DNA of 64,000 nt from Aquirufa nivalisilvae (GCF_004307455.1 NZ_SEWX01000003.1:62001-126000); one strand, 5' to 3'; counted from the stretch's first letter, positions 1 through 8,927 are shown. Notes: a model not told the origin generated them from the letters alone. Made by a program: numbers and translations.

Positions 1-705
1 GTAGTTCATTTTATCTAAACTTTCAAATACATTGGTCCAATGTACTTGACCTTCTCCTAGGGTAGCGCGTGTATTTTCTGACAATTGAAAATGACCTATT
101 TCATCAGCAATACGGATCATCGCCTCACCCGTATTGAATTCTTCAATATGGGCATGGAAAGTATCAAACATAATTTTCACATGAGGATGATTGATTGATT
201 TCACCAAACTATATAGTTGATCTGCAGAGCTAACCACGTAGTTTTCAAAACGGTTTAAATATTCTAAGCCTAGCATCACGTTCATTTTTTGAGCGTGCTC
301 AGCTAAAGCCAGCATACTTTCTTTGGACCAGTCTAACTCTTGTTGGGTTGGCGCAGCTCCCGAAAATACACCTAAAGCAGAATGATAGGGTCCAGATAAC
401 CAGGAAGCTCCTAAATAAGCCGTGACATCTACTGCCTTTTTAAGAAAGTCAACCCCATTTTTTCGAACAGCAGGATCGGAGGAAATGGTATTGCGATCTG
501 CCCCTAAAAAAGTTACCGTAAAAACTTCTAAACCTAGTCGGTCAATCTCCTCTTTCCACGGTTTCCAATAGGCTAAATCCGTTTCAAAAATTGGGATTTC
601 AACGCCAGTATAACCGACTTCTTTGATGTAAGATAAGTGAGGAATGAGTGATTCATTCATGTCTGGTCCGTAAACCAACATGTTCATCGCAACGGGATAT
701 TTCAT
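1..705 (-). CDS. Sugar phosphate isomerase/epimerase, tagatose/psicose 3-epimerase-like (3' end outside window)
   Basis: An open frame of 235 codons reads from ATG at 705 to the window edge, so the C-terminus is missing. It is a TIM-barrel xylose-isomerase-like enzyme. Visible family motifs are GLEYLNRFENY (first metal-binding Glu), FDTFHAHIEE (Asp and His) and GHFQLSENTRATLGEGQVHW, which match the D-tagatose/D-psicose 3-epimerase layout (metal ligands Glu, Asp, His and a final Glu; the last would lie beyond the edge). Such enzymes epimerise ketoses at C3 and use a divalent metal. No signal peptide is seen, so it is cytoplasmic. It starts 30 bases after the stop of the ThuA-like gene and is probably cotranscribed with it. 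Exact substrate unknown. Confidence 0.85.
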   Translation of the reverse strand, partial: MKYPVAMNMLVYGPDMNESLIPHLSYIKEVGYTGVEIPIFETDLAYWKPWKEEIDRLGLEVFTVTFLGADRNTISSDPAVRKNGVDFLKKAVDVTAYLGASWLSGPYHSALGVFSGAAPTQQELDWSKESMLALAEHAQKMNVMLGLEYLNRFENYVVSSADQLYSLVKSINHPHVKIMFDTFHAHIEEFNTGEAMIRIADEIGHFQLSENTRATLGEGQVHWTNVFESLDKMNY

Positions 706-735
706 AAATAATGAGTGATTTAATACTTTAAATGA

Positions 736-1623
736 TTATTTCATTCCTCGGTAAGGAACGTTAATGTCTAATTTTCCAGCCCAATTTTTTGGCACTTTTT
801 TACCTAATTCCCAATGGATTGCATTGACAATCAATCGTTGGAATGCTTCCACGGAAAAGTCTTCAGGATGCCCCATTGTAGTGAAGAAAACGCGGCCTTT
901 ATATGGATTTACCCAAGTCCAGGCTATGGGCTGATCTTCTGCTGTTTTATCTGGATTAACAGCTTTACCCATTAAAAGCCATTCGGTACCTTTAGCAGGA
1001 TAATCGGGTAAAACTCGGTATAGCCACGAACGTACATGGAAGTTAGGCGCAACTCCTGTTAAAATAGGGTGTTTACTAGCAGAAGGAATCACTGTGGCAT
1101 CTGTACTCGCATTATGTCCATAGTGCGTATGCTTAGATTTTCCGCCCCAACCTGGAGGCGCTCCAAAGGTGGATTCTGCCCAAGCATTGTATGATTCTAA
1201 TGGGTCTCCTTTGGGATAATTGAATGAGTGAGTTGTAGTACGGAAACCCATAACAGGTTTCCCTGATTTGACATAGGCATCAATCATGGCTACTTGATCA
1301 GCAGGTAATAATCTCCAACGAAGAAAAAACACAGCTAAGTCTGCTTCAGCTAAGACTTCTAATCCGGGAATATTCTTCTCGGCATTTTGATCGGGATATG
1401 ATTTCAAAACCTTGGTCCGAAAGCCATAATTTTTTTCTAAGATATCGGCTAAAAGAGGTAATGTACTTTCACCACTATATTCATGATCACCAGCAACAAA
1501 TACGATTAGTGGTCTTTTATCTTTTGACTTTTCTTTGAGAGGAGGAATAATTCCCCAACAAGTAATGGAAAATAGGCAAATTTGTAGGAGCACAATCAGC
1601 CCAATACGATGGTTAAATTTCAT
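736..1623 (-). CDS. ThuA-like domain protein, secreted
   Basis: A 295-residue protein with an N-terminal hydrophobic signal segment (about residues 8-25) followed by a ThuA/trehalose-utilisation-like fold, a class I glutamine amidotransferase-like domain. Landmarks are IVFVAGDHEYSGESTLPLL near the N-terminus, AVFFLRWRLLPADQ, GKPVMGFRTTTHSF, and GRVFFTTMGHPEDF near the end. ThuA proteins accompany sugar isomerases, DUF1080 proteins and PQQ-type propellers in glycan clusters of Bacteroidota and Planctomycetes; the reaction is not established. It precedes the epimerase gene by 30 bases and has a recognisable promoter upstream with two leader hairpins. Confidence 0.85.
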   Translation of the reverse strand: MKFNHRIGLIVLLQICLFSITCWGIIPPLKEKSKDKRPLIVFVAGDHEYSGESTLPLLADILEKNYGFRTKVLKSYPDQNAEKNIPGLEVLAEADLAVFFLRWRLLPADQVAMIDAYVKSGKPVMGFRTTTHSFNYPKGDPLESYNAWAESTFGAPPGWGGKSKHTHYGHNASTDATVIPSASKHPILTGVAPNFHVRSWLYRVLPDYPAKGTEWLLMGKAVNPDKTAEDQPIAWTWVNPYKGRVFFTTMGHPEDFSVEAFQRLIVNAIHWELGKKVPKNWAGKLDINVPYRGMK

Positions 1624-1637
1624 AGTTCCAATTTAAA

Positions 1638-1685
1638 AAGTGATTAAGCTGAATAATCACTTGAATAGGTTTGTGTATTATTCAA
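1638..1685 (-). promoter_or_regulatory. Two adjoining hairpins in the leader of the ThuA-like gene
   Basis: AAGTGATTA (1638-1646) pairs perfectly with TAATCACTT (1654-1662) over a 7-base loop. Overlapping it, TTGAATA (1661-1667) pairs with TATTCAA (1679-1685). The first hairpin ends only about 15 bases before the start codon at 1623 and lies inside the predicted leader RNA. It could mask the translation start. This is inference from sequence symmetry only. Confidence 0.45.
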
Positions 1686-1710
1686 AACTAAATGATTTTT
1701 AACAAAACAA
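1683..1710 (-). promoter_or_regulatory. Bacteroidota-type promoter for the ThuA-like/epimerase pair
   Basis: On the minus strand TTG (1710-1708) is followed after 17 bases by TAGTTTTG (1690-1683), an exact TAnnTTTG -7 box at the expected spacing. Transcription would start near 1677, about 54 bases before the ATG at 1623. Confidence 0.6.
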
Positions 1711-1743
1711 TGAATACTTTAGCTAAAATTTATCAAAGGATAC

Positions 1744-2781
1744 ATGGACTTTAGTATTTTATCATCCATTGTTTTATTACTTATTTTTCTGACCTGTACA
1801 GTCGTCATTTGGATTGCAGGAGTAAAAATAACTCGGGCTGTTGATGCAATTACGACCTATTTTAATTTGGGAGAGGCATTTGGAGGGATGGTCTTTTTAG
1901 CGATTGTGACCAATCTACCGGAGATAGCAATTACGGTAGTGGCGGCCTATCACAAAGATTATGATATTGCTGTGAGTAATTTATTGGGAGGGGTAGCTAT
2001 TCAAACGGTGGTGTTGGTTTTGATAGATGTGTTTGGGGTTGGGCGTTTGGCTCCTTTAACTTTAAAGGGGCACTCTCGTGTATTGATTTTAGAAGGAGTG
2101 GCCTTGATCATGATTTTAACTTTGGTCATGATGGCCAAGCAATTTCCATCTCAAATCTTGTTTTTTAGGACCACTCCCATTGAGTTGCTCATTTTATTTA
2201 TTTGGTTAGGGTCAATCTTTTCAATTTCACGACTGGCCAAATCGGAAGGGTCTATTAAGGAAGATAAAAATAGTTTATCCCAATTGCGTCATCCTAAATC
2301 ACCGTTTAGAGGAGGTATTCAATCTGCCATCTGGGTTTTAGTCATAGGAGCAGTACTGACCTTAGTGGCTGGTTGGGCCTTAGAATACTCGGGTGAAATA
2401 TTGTCCAAACGTTGGCATGTCAGCGGTGTTCTTTTTGGGGGAACCATATTAGCATTAGCTACTGCCTTGCCTGAAATATCCACAGGTATTGCGTCAGCCA
2501 AAATCCGAGATTATAATATGGCAGTTAGTGATATTTTCGGAGGAAATGCCTTTTTACCCGTTTTGTTTTTAGTGGCATCGATCATCAGTGGAGAAGCGGT
2601 TATTCCGACCTTAAGTAATTCAGATATGTATTTGACGGGATTGGGTATTTTACTTACCTGCATTTATATGGTGGGGATGGTGCTCCATTCTAAGCGACAA
2701 GTATTTCGAATGGGGGTGGATTCACTCTGTGTGCTGCTAACCTACCTTGTTGGATTGATTGGCTTGTGGGCCATAGCATAA
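1744..2781 (+). CDS. Calcium/sodium antiporter family (CaCA) membrane protein
   Basis: A 345-residue polytopic membrane protein with about ten hydrophobic segments. It carries the two alpha-repeats of the cation/Ca2+ exchanger superfamily: TNLPEIAITVVAAYHKDYDIAVSN near residue 58 and the matching ATALPEISTGIASAKIRDYNMA near residue 242, each followed by a glycine-rich GG segment where related proteins have GSN. The two repeats face opposite ways in the membrane and form the ion path. The central cytoplasmic loop (about 165-190) is short and charged. It is monocistronic and ends at a bidirectional terminator. The transported ion cannot be told from sequence. Confidence 0.85.
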   Translation: MDFSILSSIVLLLIFLTCTVVIWIAGVKITRAVDAITTYFNLGEAFGGMVFLAIVTNLPEIAITVVAAYHKDYDIAVSNLLGGVAIQTVVLVLIDVFGVGRLAPLTLKGHSRVLILEGVALIMILTLVMMAKQFPSQILFFRTTPIELLILFIWLGSIFSISRLAKSEGSIKEDKNSLSQLRHPKSPFRGGIQSAIWVLVIGAVLTLVAGWALEYSGEILSKRWHVSGVLFGGTILALATALPEISTGIASAKIRDYNMAVSDIFGGNAFLPVLFLVASIISGEAVIPTLSNSDMYLTGLGILLTCIYMVGMVLHSKRQVFRMGVDSLCVLLTYLVGLIGLWAIA

Positions 2782-2782
2782 A

Positions 2783-2808
2783 AAAAGAGGTGCCTGAGCA
2801 CCTCTTTT
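2783..2808. terminator. Bidirectional intrinsic terminator
   Basis: AAAAGAGGTGC (2783-2793) and GCACCTCTTTT (2798-2808) form a perfect 11-bp stem around a 4-base loop, with A runs on the left and T runs on the right. It sits between two convergent genes (stops at 2781 and 2815) and can serve both. Confidence 0.85.
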
Positions 2809-2814
2809 GATAGA

Positions 2815-4767
2815 TTATTTATTGCTTAATGCTTGTATCCAAGTAGCGATTTTCTCTAAATCTTTCTGTGGTACATGACTCATAGGTGCCATGGGTGTGG
2901 CAAAGTCAGGCCAATTTTGAGGTTTAGGCTCTTTAATCAAAGCGATTAATTGAGCTACACTGTATTTTCTTTTTGCAATTTCTGTGTAGGCTGGACCTAC
3001 TGCTCTCTCATTGACTTTGTGACAAGCCAAACAAGTATTTTTTGTTAACAGTGCCATAGCTTCTTTGTCTGAAACCACTTGTTTAGCAGCCGTTTTCTTG
3101 GGCCCTGCTTCTTTGGTTTGGTTATCAGGTGTATTGGCCTTGTCGCCCGCATCAATCACATCTTTGGATGGCTTACGCTTTGGAGTGACTAAAGGAATGT
3201 TGGCTTTTTCTCCTGAAGGAATCTGGTTTAAGGTGTAATAACCACTAGCATGAAGTAATGGAATATTTTCTTGAGCTGATAACACACCATCTGGTTTAAT
3301 GGCATGAACATATCCTTCACGCATTCCATCAATCACCAATCGAACACGTAATCCATCTTCACTCAATTTGGCTCCTCGCACAGCATTGTCCTTGCGGTTT
3401 ACCATAGGGCTACCATATACAGGATGGTATTTATAAGTATAATTAAAGACTTCATAATTGTTTACGTCTTCTGCCAACTTCTTGTTAGCAGGCTGTGTAA
3501 ATTCAATTTCAAAACCATCAACCATTGCACGAATAGCTTTCATTTCAAACGGAGTTTTTCCCGTGTAAACTAAGCGCTCTAATCCATAATCTTCTGAACC
3601 CACTGAACCCCAACCACGGTTGGTTCCGCCAACTAGCATTTGTTGATCTTTGCCCCATGCCATACGTAAAACTCCCGAACGAAAGCCAGAGCGAAATTCA
3701 AAACTTGCTCCTTGGTATTTGCCGTTGATCTTTTCCAAGAATACACGAGCAATTTTGGACATCCCTTGGTCTCCTACAAAAACTTGCCCAGCAAATGGAC
3801 CAAATGCTCCTTTGGTTTCATCTGTAATTATTTCAGAGGTAGAAACTCCCATGATACCATGAGGCAACCACACAGCTGGAGATTTAATGCCCATGTTGGG
3901 ATAGGTTTTTTTACCTAATTCGTAAATGGTTGTCATCGCTTCTTCCTTTACGTATTCTGGCTTCACGAAAGGATTGTCTTTGGGATCTACTTGAGCAAAG
4001 ACCATTTCTTTTCTCATTTTTACAGGAGATTCGGGACGATCTGCCCATTTCAAAGAAGCTGGGTGACCTAAGAAATCCCCTTTTTCTACATGAGAAATGA
4101 AACCTGAGCCTTGCCAATCCCCTTGGTTATCTCCATAGAAAAATTCTCCATCGACCATACCAATTCCACATGGGGAGCGCATCCCAGCAGCGAAAGGCTC
4201 CATTTTTCCATCTGGGGAAATTTTCATAGTCCAACCTCTCCAAGGAACTAAGGATTTTCCAGCCCACCAGTCGCTATTACCAAAACCTACGTTTCCTGTA
4301 ACGTAAAATGATCCATCTGGTCCAATTTTTGGACCGAATGAATATTCATGATAATGGCCTGAGATGGGCCAAGAGTAAACGGTTTGGTATTTGTCTACTT
4401 TACCATCTCCATTTTGGTCAACCAATTTGGTTAATTCACCTCGTTGGGCACAATACAGGTAACCATCTTTATAAGCAAGTCCTAATATTTCATGTAAACC
4501 ACTGGCAAACTTACGGTAGGTAGGTCTTGATGATAAATAGTTTTCAATGATGTACACATCACCACGACGAGTAGAAACAGCTACATCACCATTGGGAAGA
4601 CTAACTAAACCTCCCACTTCTAAGGTAATTCCTTCGGGAATTGCCATACGTACTATTTTATAATAATCATTTTCGGTCGGAGCTTTTTGTGCTAAAACCG
4701 TTTGACAGCATAGTAAGCCTAGTACGAAGCAGGCTTTCATGCTATATGTGAATCGTTGTATGTTCAT
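2815..4767 (-). CDS. Secreted beta-propeller (PQQ dehydrogenase-like) with C-terminal cytochrome c
   Basis: A 650-residue protein with a signal peptide (about 1-26, ending VLAQ), a large propeller domain (about 35-400) of the type in DUF7133/PQQ sugar dehydrogenase-like proteins, an intermediate beta domain (400-510), a low-complexity Lys/Pro/Thr linker (525-565) and a monohaem cytochrome c domain. The haem site is CLACH with C579, C582 and H583, and M626 or M629 in a TPMAPM stretch is the likely distal ligand. It probably oxidises a sugar or alcohol in the periplasm and hands electrons to its own haem; catalysis is not proven. It follows the DUF1080 gene by 18 bases, as the last gene of the operon. 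Confidence 0.8.
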   Translation of the reverse strand: MNIQRFTYSMKACFVLGLLCCQTVLAQKAPTENDYYKIVRMAIPEGITLEVGGLVSLPNGDVAVSTRRGDVYIIENYLSSRPTYRKFASGLHEILGLAYKDGYLYCAQRGELTKLVDQNGDGKVDKYQTVYSWPISGHYHEYSFGPKIGPDGSFYVTGNVGFGNSDWWAGKSLVPWRGWTMKISPDGKMEPFAAGMRSPCGIGMVDGEFFYGDNQGDWQGSGFISHVEKGDFLGHPASLKWADRPESPVKMRKEMVFAQVDPKDNPFVKPEYVKEEAMTTIYELGKKTYPNMGIKSPAVWLPHGIMGVSTSEIITDETKGAFGPFAGQVFVGDQGMSKIARVFLEKINGKYQGASFEFRSGFRSGVLRMAWGKDQQMLVGGTNRGWGSVGSEDYGLERLVYTGKTPFEMKAIRAMVDGFEIEFTQPANKKLAEDVNNYEVFNYTYKYHPVYGSPMVNRKDNAVRGAKLSEDGLRVRLVIDGMREGYVHAIKPDGVLSAQENIPLLHASGYYTLNQIPSGEKANIPLVTPKRKPSKDVIDAGDKANTPDNQTKEAGPKKTAAKQVVSDKEAMALLTKNTCLACHKVNERAVGPAYTEIAKRKYSVAQLIALIKEPKPQNWPDFATPMAPMSHVPQKDLEKIATWIQALSNK

Positions 4768-4785
4768 GACGTATATTCTGAATTT

Positions 4786-6609
4786 TTACCAAAGAATGGA
4801 GTAAGTGATTTTTTCAGCAAGAGGAAGTACCAAAACTTGTCCGGTAGCCGTGGTGCGAATACTCGCTTGTGGGGCTTGGATATAGTAGCTTTGACCATTA
4901 ATGGCATATAAATCGTTTCCTAGAGATTGGATTGATTTAGCTGAAACTACTTTAAGAGAAGCCTCGGCATTTGGTTTTTTGATGCTTAAAGTTCTCTGAA
5001 GGTATTTGTTTTCTATTACTCGAATTTGATCCCGAATTTGAGAACCAAAAATTTCATATTCAAAAGTGGGTAACTCTTGTTCATCTACTTCATATCCCCC
5101 AATTTTGAAACCAGCCGTTTCCGAGATGCTGTCGCTATCTTTTTCTAAATCAGCAGTTTTCACTACCAAAGGACTAGAGCCTAGACTTAACACTGGACCT
5201 CTTGGTCTGGATGAACCATCACCTCGGTTGTCCCACATGGGTGTTGTGTCCAAAAAGTCGCCCTTCCAGATCTGAGCAATTGCCCCATTATCCAAATCAT
5301 AGGTATAATGTAAATGAGCAGGATTGCCCACGTTCACCGAGTGTACCAACCTTTTGCGGGCATCATTTTGTTGTATATCGACAAATGAACGCAATAAAGT
5401 AGATTTAGGAGCATCCAATAAAATAATATCTGAAGGGCCATTCCCTAAAATAAGTGTGGAAGAAGGGTGTTGAAAATTGACCATTCGGAAATTAGGACCT
5501 TCTATGCCCAAACCTAACATCGGACTCATGTCGGCATCATTTTTATAATAAGTGATTTTGACTGAAGAGTTTCCTGCAGGTAGTTCTACTTCCACATTTT
5601 TCTTTCTTCTGTTGGAATATATTGTATCTGATGCCACCATTTGACCATTCACTTGCAAAGTATAATTACCTGCACTGACAAGCTCTAGGTTGTGCTTACC
5701 AGCTTTAGGGACGTTTAAGCTAGCTGTGAAAACAGTAGCAAATTCATCATTGTTTTTACTGGCATTCCAGGCTAATTGAGCTTGAGTACCGCTAGCATTG
5801 GGCTTTTTGCTTATAAAATCTTTGGGAGATTTGAATTTGCCATAAAAAACTTGGTAGTTAACGGGGCTTAGACTAGTGGCTTGACCGTCAAAATCTTTGA
5901 TTTTTAGGTTTTTGAAGGCTACTGCACCGTGGTCTCCTTGAATCATGATAGGTCCACGTGCTACCTCTTTTTCAGAAATAGGACCACCAGTTGGGCCACT
6001 TAATTCGACATTTTCATGTAAAGTGTAGCCGTTCAATTTGATGAAAAGTACTTTGGCATTACTGATTTTATTTCCTTGGGCATCAAATTTGGGTGCTTGG
6101 AATGAAATTTCCATATGCTGCCATAAACCCGGAGCTAAGCAAGCATTAACTCGTGGGGCGTGGCCTTCATATAAGTACTCTTGAGGGATGAATTTTCTTC
6201 TTTTGTAAATACCTCCGCAATCCCCTGTGCTTGGATTTTGAACACCCCAGCTGTCCATTAATTGAACTTCATAGCGACCTTGTAGATAAAAACCAGAGTT
6301 CGAGTGACTAGCCATCATGAAGTCAAACTCCACATCCATGTCGCCATATTCTTTGGCAGAGATTAAATTAGCTCTGTTTTGAGGTTCTGGTAAGTTGACT
6401 AAAATGCCTTGTCCAGGCTGAGTAGTCATGAATTCTTTTTTGTTTAAATCGGCAGAGACTTGACCAGCAATTTGCCAATTGTTTTTACCATTGGATTTCC
6501 AAAATCCGAGGTCTTGAAAAGAAACGGGTTCTTTTTGGGCAAGCATTCCAAATTGGATAAATAAGCTGCCAATTCCCAAGAGCCTTGAGAAAAATGTTTT
6601 TTGTTTCAT
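4786..6609 (-). CDS. DUF1080 (3-keto-disaccharide hydrolase) protein with PA14-like domain
   Basis: A 607-residue secreted protein with a signal peptide (1-24, ending MLAQ). Residues about 30-245 form a DUF1080/3-keto-disaccharide hydrolase jelly roll: YGDMDVEFDFMMASHSNSGF, GRYEVQLMDSWG and the GGPISEKEVARGPIMIQGDHG segment are typical. Residues about 255-380 look like a PA14 carbohydrate-binding fold (VQVNG-type and SVKITYYKND signatures), and the last 220 residues are an extra beta-rich domain I do not recognise. DUF1080 proteins act on glycosides oxidised at C3 or bind them. It sits between the KdgF-like cupin and a propeller/cytochrome gene, which fits a sugar-oxidation route. Confidence 0.8.
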   Translation of the reverse strand: MKQKTFFSRLLGIGSLFIQFGMLAQKEPVSFQDLGFWKSNGKNNWQIAGQVSADLNKKEFMTTQPGQGILVNLPEPQNRANLISAKEYGDMDVEFDFMMASHSNSGFYLQGRYEVQLMDSWGVQNPSTGDCGGIYKRRKFIPQEYLYEGHAPRVNACLAPGLWQHMEISFQAPKFDAQGNKISNAKVLFIKLNGYTLHENVELSGPTGGPISEKEVARGPIMIQGDHGAVAFKNLKIKDFDGQATSLSPVNYQVFYGKFKSPKDFISKKPNASGTQAQLAWNASKNNDEFATVFTASLNVPKAGKHNLELVSAGNYTLQVNGQMVASDTIYSNRRKKNVEVELPAGNSSVKITYYKNDADMSPMLGLGIEGPNFRMVNFQHPSSTLILGNGPSDIILLDAPKSTLLRSFVDIQQNDARKRLVHSVNVGNPAHLHYTYDLDNGAIAQIWKGDFLDTTPMWDNRGDGSSRPRGPVLSLGSSPLVVKTADLEKDSDSISETAGFKIGGYEVDEQELPTFEYEIFGSQIRDQIRVIENKYLQRTLSIKKPNAEASLKVVSAKSIQSLGNDLYAINGQSYYIQAPQASIRTTATGQVLVLPLAEKITYSILW

Positions 6610-6661
6610 AGATGTTTAATGCTAAAAAAAAGAATGGTAAAGGTACGTGTTTTGGTCAATT

Positions 6662-6988
6662 TTATAAAAAATCCTCTCTTGCGGGATTGAAAACATCAAT
6701 GAGCTCTCCATCTTCGAGGCAGATTACTCCGTGAATTTCATGGCTCGGGACAAAGTAGACATCACCGGCTTGAAGTATTTTTTTAACGCCTGAAATACTA
6801 ACCTCAAATTTTCCTTTAGAAACGTAGGAGGCTTGCGTATGAGGATGATGGTGCAAAGTACCAATGGCACCTTGTACAAAATTGACCTTGACCAACATCA
6901 TTTGATCATTGTGAGCCATGATTTTTCGTTGAATTCCTGGTTCGATGTCTGACCAAGGTATCTCCTGATCTTGAATAAGTGTTTGCAT
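6662..6988 (-). CDS. KdgF-like cupin
   Basis: A small 108-residue single-domain cupin. The first cupin motif is LHHHPHTQASYVSKGKFEV (metal-binding His at 46-50), the second is GDVYFVPSHEIHG (H86), and the C-terminus IDVFNPAREDFL is the hallmark ending of KdgF-type cupins. KdgF converts unsaturated uronates released by polysaccharide lyases to linear ketoacids, so an uronate or related keto-sugar step is plausible. No signal peptide is present, so it is cytoplasmic. It lies 26 bases after the acetylesterase gene and 52 bases before the DUF1080 gene in the same operon. Substrate is inferred from family only. Confidence 0.75.
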   Translation of the reverse strand: MQTLIQDQEIPWSDIEPGIQRKIMAHNDQMMLVKVNFVQGAIGTLHHHPHTQASYVSKGKFEVSISGVKKILQAGDVYFVPSHEIHGVICLEDGELIDVFNPAREDFL

Positions 6989-7014
6989 GTATAAATTGAT
7001 AGAATGGAAAGATT

Positions 7015-7776
7015 TTAGGGTAATTGCTGCATAGCCAAAGCATATCTTTTGCCTAGCTCAGTTGCTGACCAACTGTCGAAATGGATATGATCGCTTTTGG
7101 CATTCAAATTTTGTGCTGAAACTAAAGCAATGTGCTTGGCAGGAACATGGAAAGAGCTTAGTAATTGGTTGAAATCCTGGTAGTTTTGATTAAAATAGCC
7201 TAATTCTCCCAATACAAATGGTAAGTTTGCTTGTTGGGTTATCTTTCTAATCTGAGCGATTAATGCGTTTAATTTTTCTTCATACCCAACTCTTTTACTT
7301 ATTTCTGAATCACTTTCACCTTGATGCCAAAGTATTCCTTTGATAACTCCGAGTTTTTGGGCTGCTAAAATTCGTTGAATTGCATCATCCAATGGATGGG
7401 TTTTTGTGGCTTCATCGTAGCCGTTGATTACCCATGAATTGATGGATGATCCACCCACAGCACAGGGAACTAATCCAATTTTTACTGTTGGAGATTGCTT
7501 GGTCATTTCGATTCCAAAGCTTAAACCAGGTCCTACGCCCACAATACTGGGTTTGTCAAAATGCATTGGATGTTTAGCTTGAATAAATTGATTTTGAGCA
7601 TTGAGCATCCAAACCCTATCATGATGTTGAGATGCGTAGGGTTCTACCATTTCGCCACGTCCAGCCATATTGGATTGGCCCATTAAGATATATATATGAA
7701 AATTAGGATCAGGTGATGATTGGCTCCAAAGTGGAAAACTCAGGAGGCTAATGAGTAAAATGGAAATGTATTTCAT
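7015..7776 (-). CDS. Sialate O-acetylesterase-family SGNH hydrolase
   Basis: A 253-residue secreted esterase. The start is set at ATG 7776 rather than 7794 because this gives a clean signal peptide (ending LWSQ) directly after the upstream stop at 7779. The nucleophile motif is MGQSNMAGR with Ser35, followed by GVGPGLSFG, the ILWHQGESD block, and the C-terminal SDHIHFD dyad. This is the CE6/SASA carbohydrate acetylesterase family, which removes O-acetyl groups from sugars such as xylan or sialic acid residues. Two bases separate it from the transporter gene, so the two are translationally coupled. Confidence 0.85.
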   Translation of the reverse strand: MKYISILLISLLSFPLWSQSSPDPNFHIYILMGQSNMAGRGEMVEPYASQHHDRVWMLNAQNQFIQAKHPMHFDKPSIVGVGPGLSFGIEMTKQSPTVKIGLVPCAVGGSSINSWVINGYDEATKTHPLDDAIQRILAAQKLGVIKGILWHQGESDSEISKRVGYEEKLNALIAQIRKITQQANLPFVLGELGYFNQNYQDFNQLLSSFHVPAKHIALVSAQNLNAKSDHIHFDSWSATELGKRYALAMQQLP

Positions 7777-7778
7777 GG

Positions 7779-8702
7779 TTATTTGTTTTTCCAATAATTA
7801 GCTAATGTGGAACCATTTATGTTCATCAATGGGCCAAAAATGGCTGCCGGTAAACCCAAGGTGGCCACTTTCCCCATGGCCATAGCTAGGCCAGAAGCTA
7901 GTCCTGCATTTTGTAAACCGACCTCGATGGCAATGGTTCGACAATCCTTTTCGGGCAAGCCAGTGGCACGACCACCCCAATAACCCAAAACGAAACCAAT
8001 GGTATTATGAAGTAAACAAGCAAGAACCAACAAAGGACCTACGGAAAGTAAAGAGTTGCGGCCATTTGCCGTAATAATGATGATGATAAATGCGATACTT
8101 ATCATGGAAATAAGAGGTAATTGTTTTTGAAACCAAGTCCATCTTTTGCCAATCAGTTTATTGTAAATGACACCTAAAACAATGGGAATTAAGATAAGCT
8201 TTGAGATTTCCCAAACCATATCCCAGAAATGTATTTCAATTAACTGACCTGCTAGGGTCTTCATTAGGAAAGGAGTAAGGATAGGCGCGAGAAAAGTAGC
8301 AATGGAGGTTAAGGTCAATGACAAAGCCACATTCGCTTTGGCTAAATAAGACATCACATTGGATGCCAATCCACAAGGCATACTTCCTACTAAGATGATA
8401 CCAGCGGCTATTTCTGAGGGGAAATCAAAGACTTTGGTTAAGCCCCAGCCAACCAGAGGCATGATACTAAAATGCAAAAAGACTCCCAATAAGACGGCTT
8501 TGGGTGATTTTAATATTTCTTGAAAATCGTGAATACCCATGGTAGATCCCATCCCAAACATAATAAGTTGGAGTAGGGGAATAATGAATATTTTGAATTG
8601 AATGCCACCAGCTCCAAGAAAAGGACTAGGGTAAATCAAGGTAATGATAACAGCTATGATAATCCAAAATGAAAAGGATATGCCACTGATTAATTTTTTC
8701 AT
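7779..8702 (-). CDS. Bile acid:sodium symporter (BASS) family transporter
   Basis: A 307-residue membrane protein with about ten hydrophobic helices. The segments PLLQLIMFGMGSTMGI, GIILVGSMPCGLASNVMSYL and IAIEVGLQNAGLASGLA are the conserved BASS/SBF blocks including the crossover helices that bind Na+ and substrate. Relatives carry organic anions such as keto acids, pantoate or bile acids. The start is placed at ATG 8702: a -7 box TATATTTG sits just upstream at 8729-8722, which would put transcription start inside the longer frame from 8732. It is the first gene of a five-gene run down to 2815, so it may import the product made outside. Confidence 0.85.
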   Translation of the reverse strand: MKKLISGISFSFWIIIAVIITLIYPSPFLGAGGIQFKIFIIPLLQLIMFGMGSTMGIHDFQEILKSPKAVLLGVFLHFSIMPLVGWGLTKVFDFPSEIAAGIILVGSMPCGLASNVMSYLAKANVALSLTLTSIATFLAPILTPFLMKTLAGQLIEIHFWDMVWEISKLILIPIVLGVIYNKLIGKRWTWFQKQLPLISMISIAFIIIIITANGRNSLLSVGPLLVLACLLHNTIGFVLGYWGGRATGLPEKDCRTIAIEVGLQNAGLASGLAMAMGKVATLGLPAAIFGPLMNINGSTLANYWKNK

Positions 8703-8721
8703 AGTAGGTGTATAGACAAAG

Positions 8722-8729
8722 CAAATATA
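8722..8729 (-). promoter_or_regulatory. Probable -7 promoter box for the transporter operon
   Basis: On the minus strand TATATTTG fits TAnnTTTG exactly, about 20 bases before the chosen start codon at 8702. No TTG is seen at the usual -33 distance, so this is a partial match. Confidence 0.4.
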
Positions 8730-8764
8730 CAATTTCCTAGAATGAATTAAAGAGGCTTTTTTTC

Positions 8765-8797
8765 AACGCTGTCAAGGTTCAAAACCTTGACAGCGTT
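8765..8797. repeat. Palindromic repeat, copy 1
   Basis: AACGCTGTCAAGGTT (8765-8779) is followed by a 3-base loop and its exact reverse complement (8783-8797). The same element recurs at 10590-10622 and 24056-24096. Here it lies between two divergent genes, so it is not acting as a plain terminator of either one. Confidence 0.85.
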
Positions 8798-8927
8798 AGA
8801 ACGAATGGGCATTTAATTTTATTTCAAGGGACTACCATCTTATCAACCTCTTGATATTTTTTTGCGTTTAAATTTCATCCAAATTCCTAAAAATGGAACA
8901 AAGACTTTTCAATTTAAAAGGAAAAGC

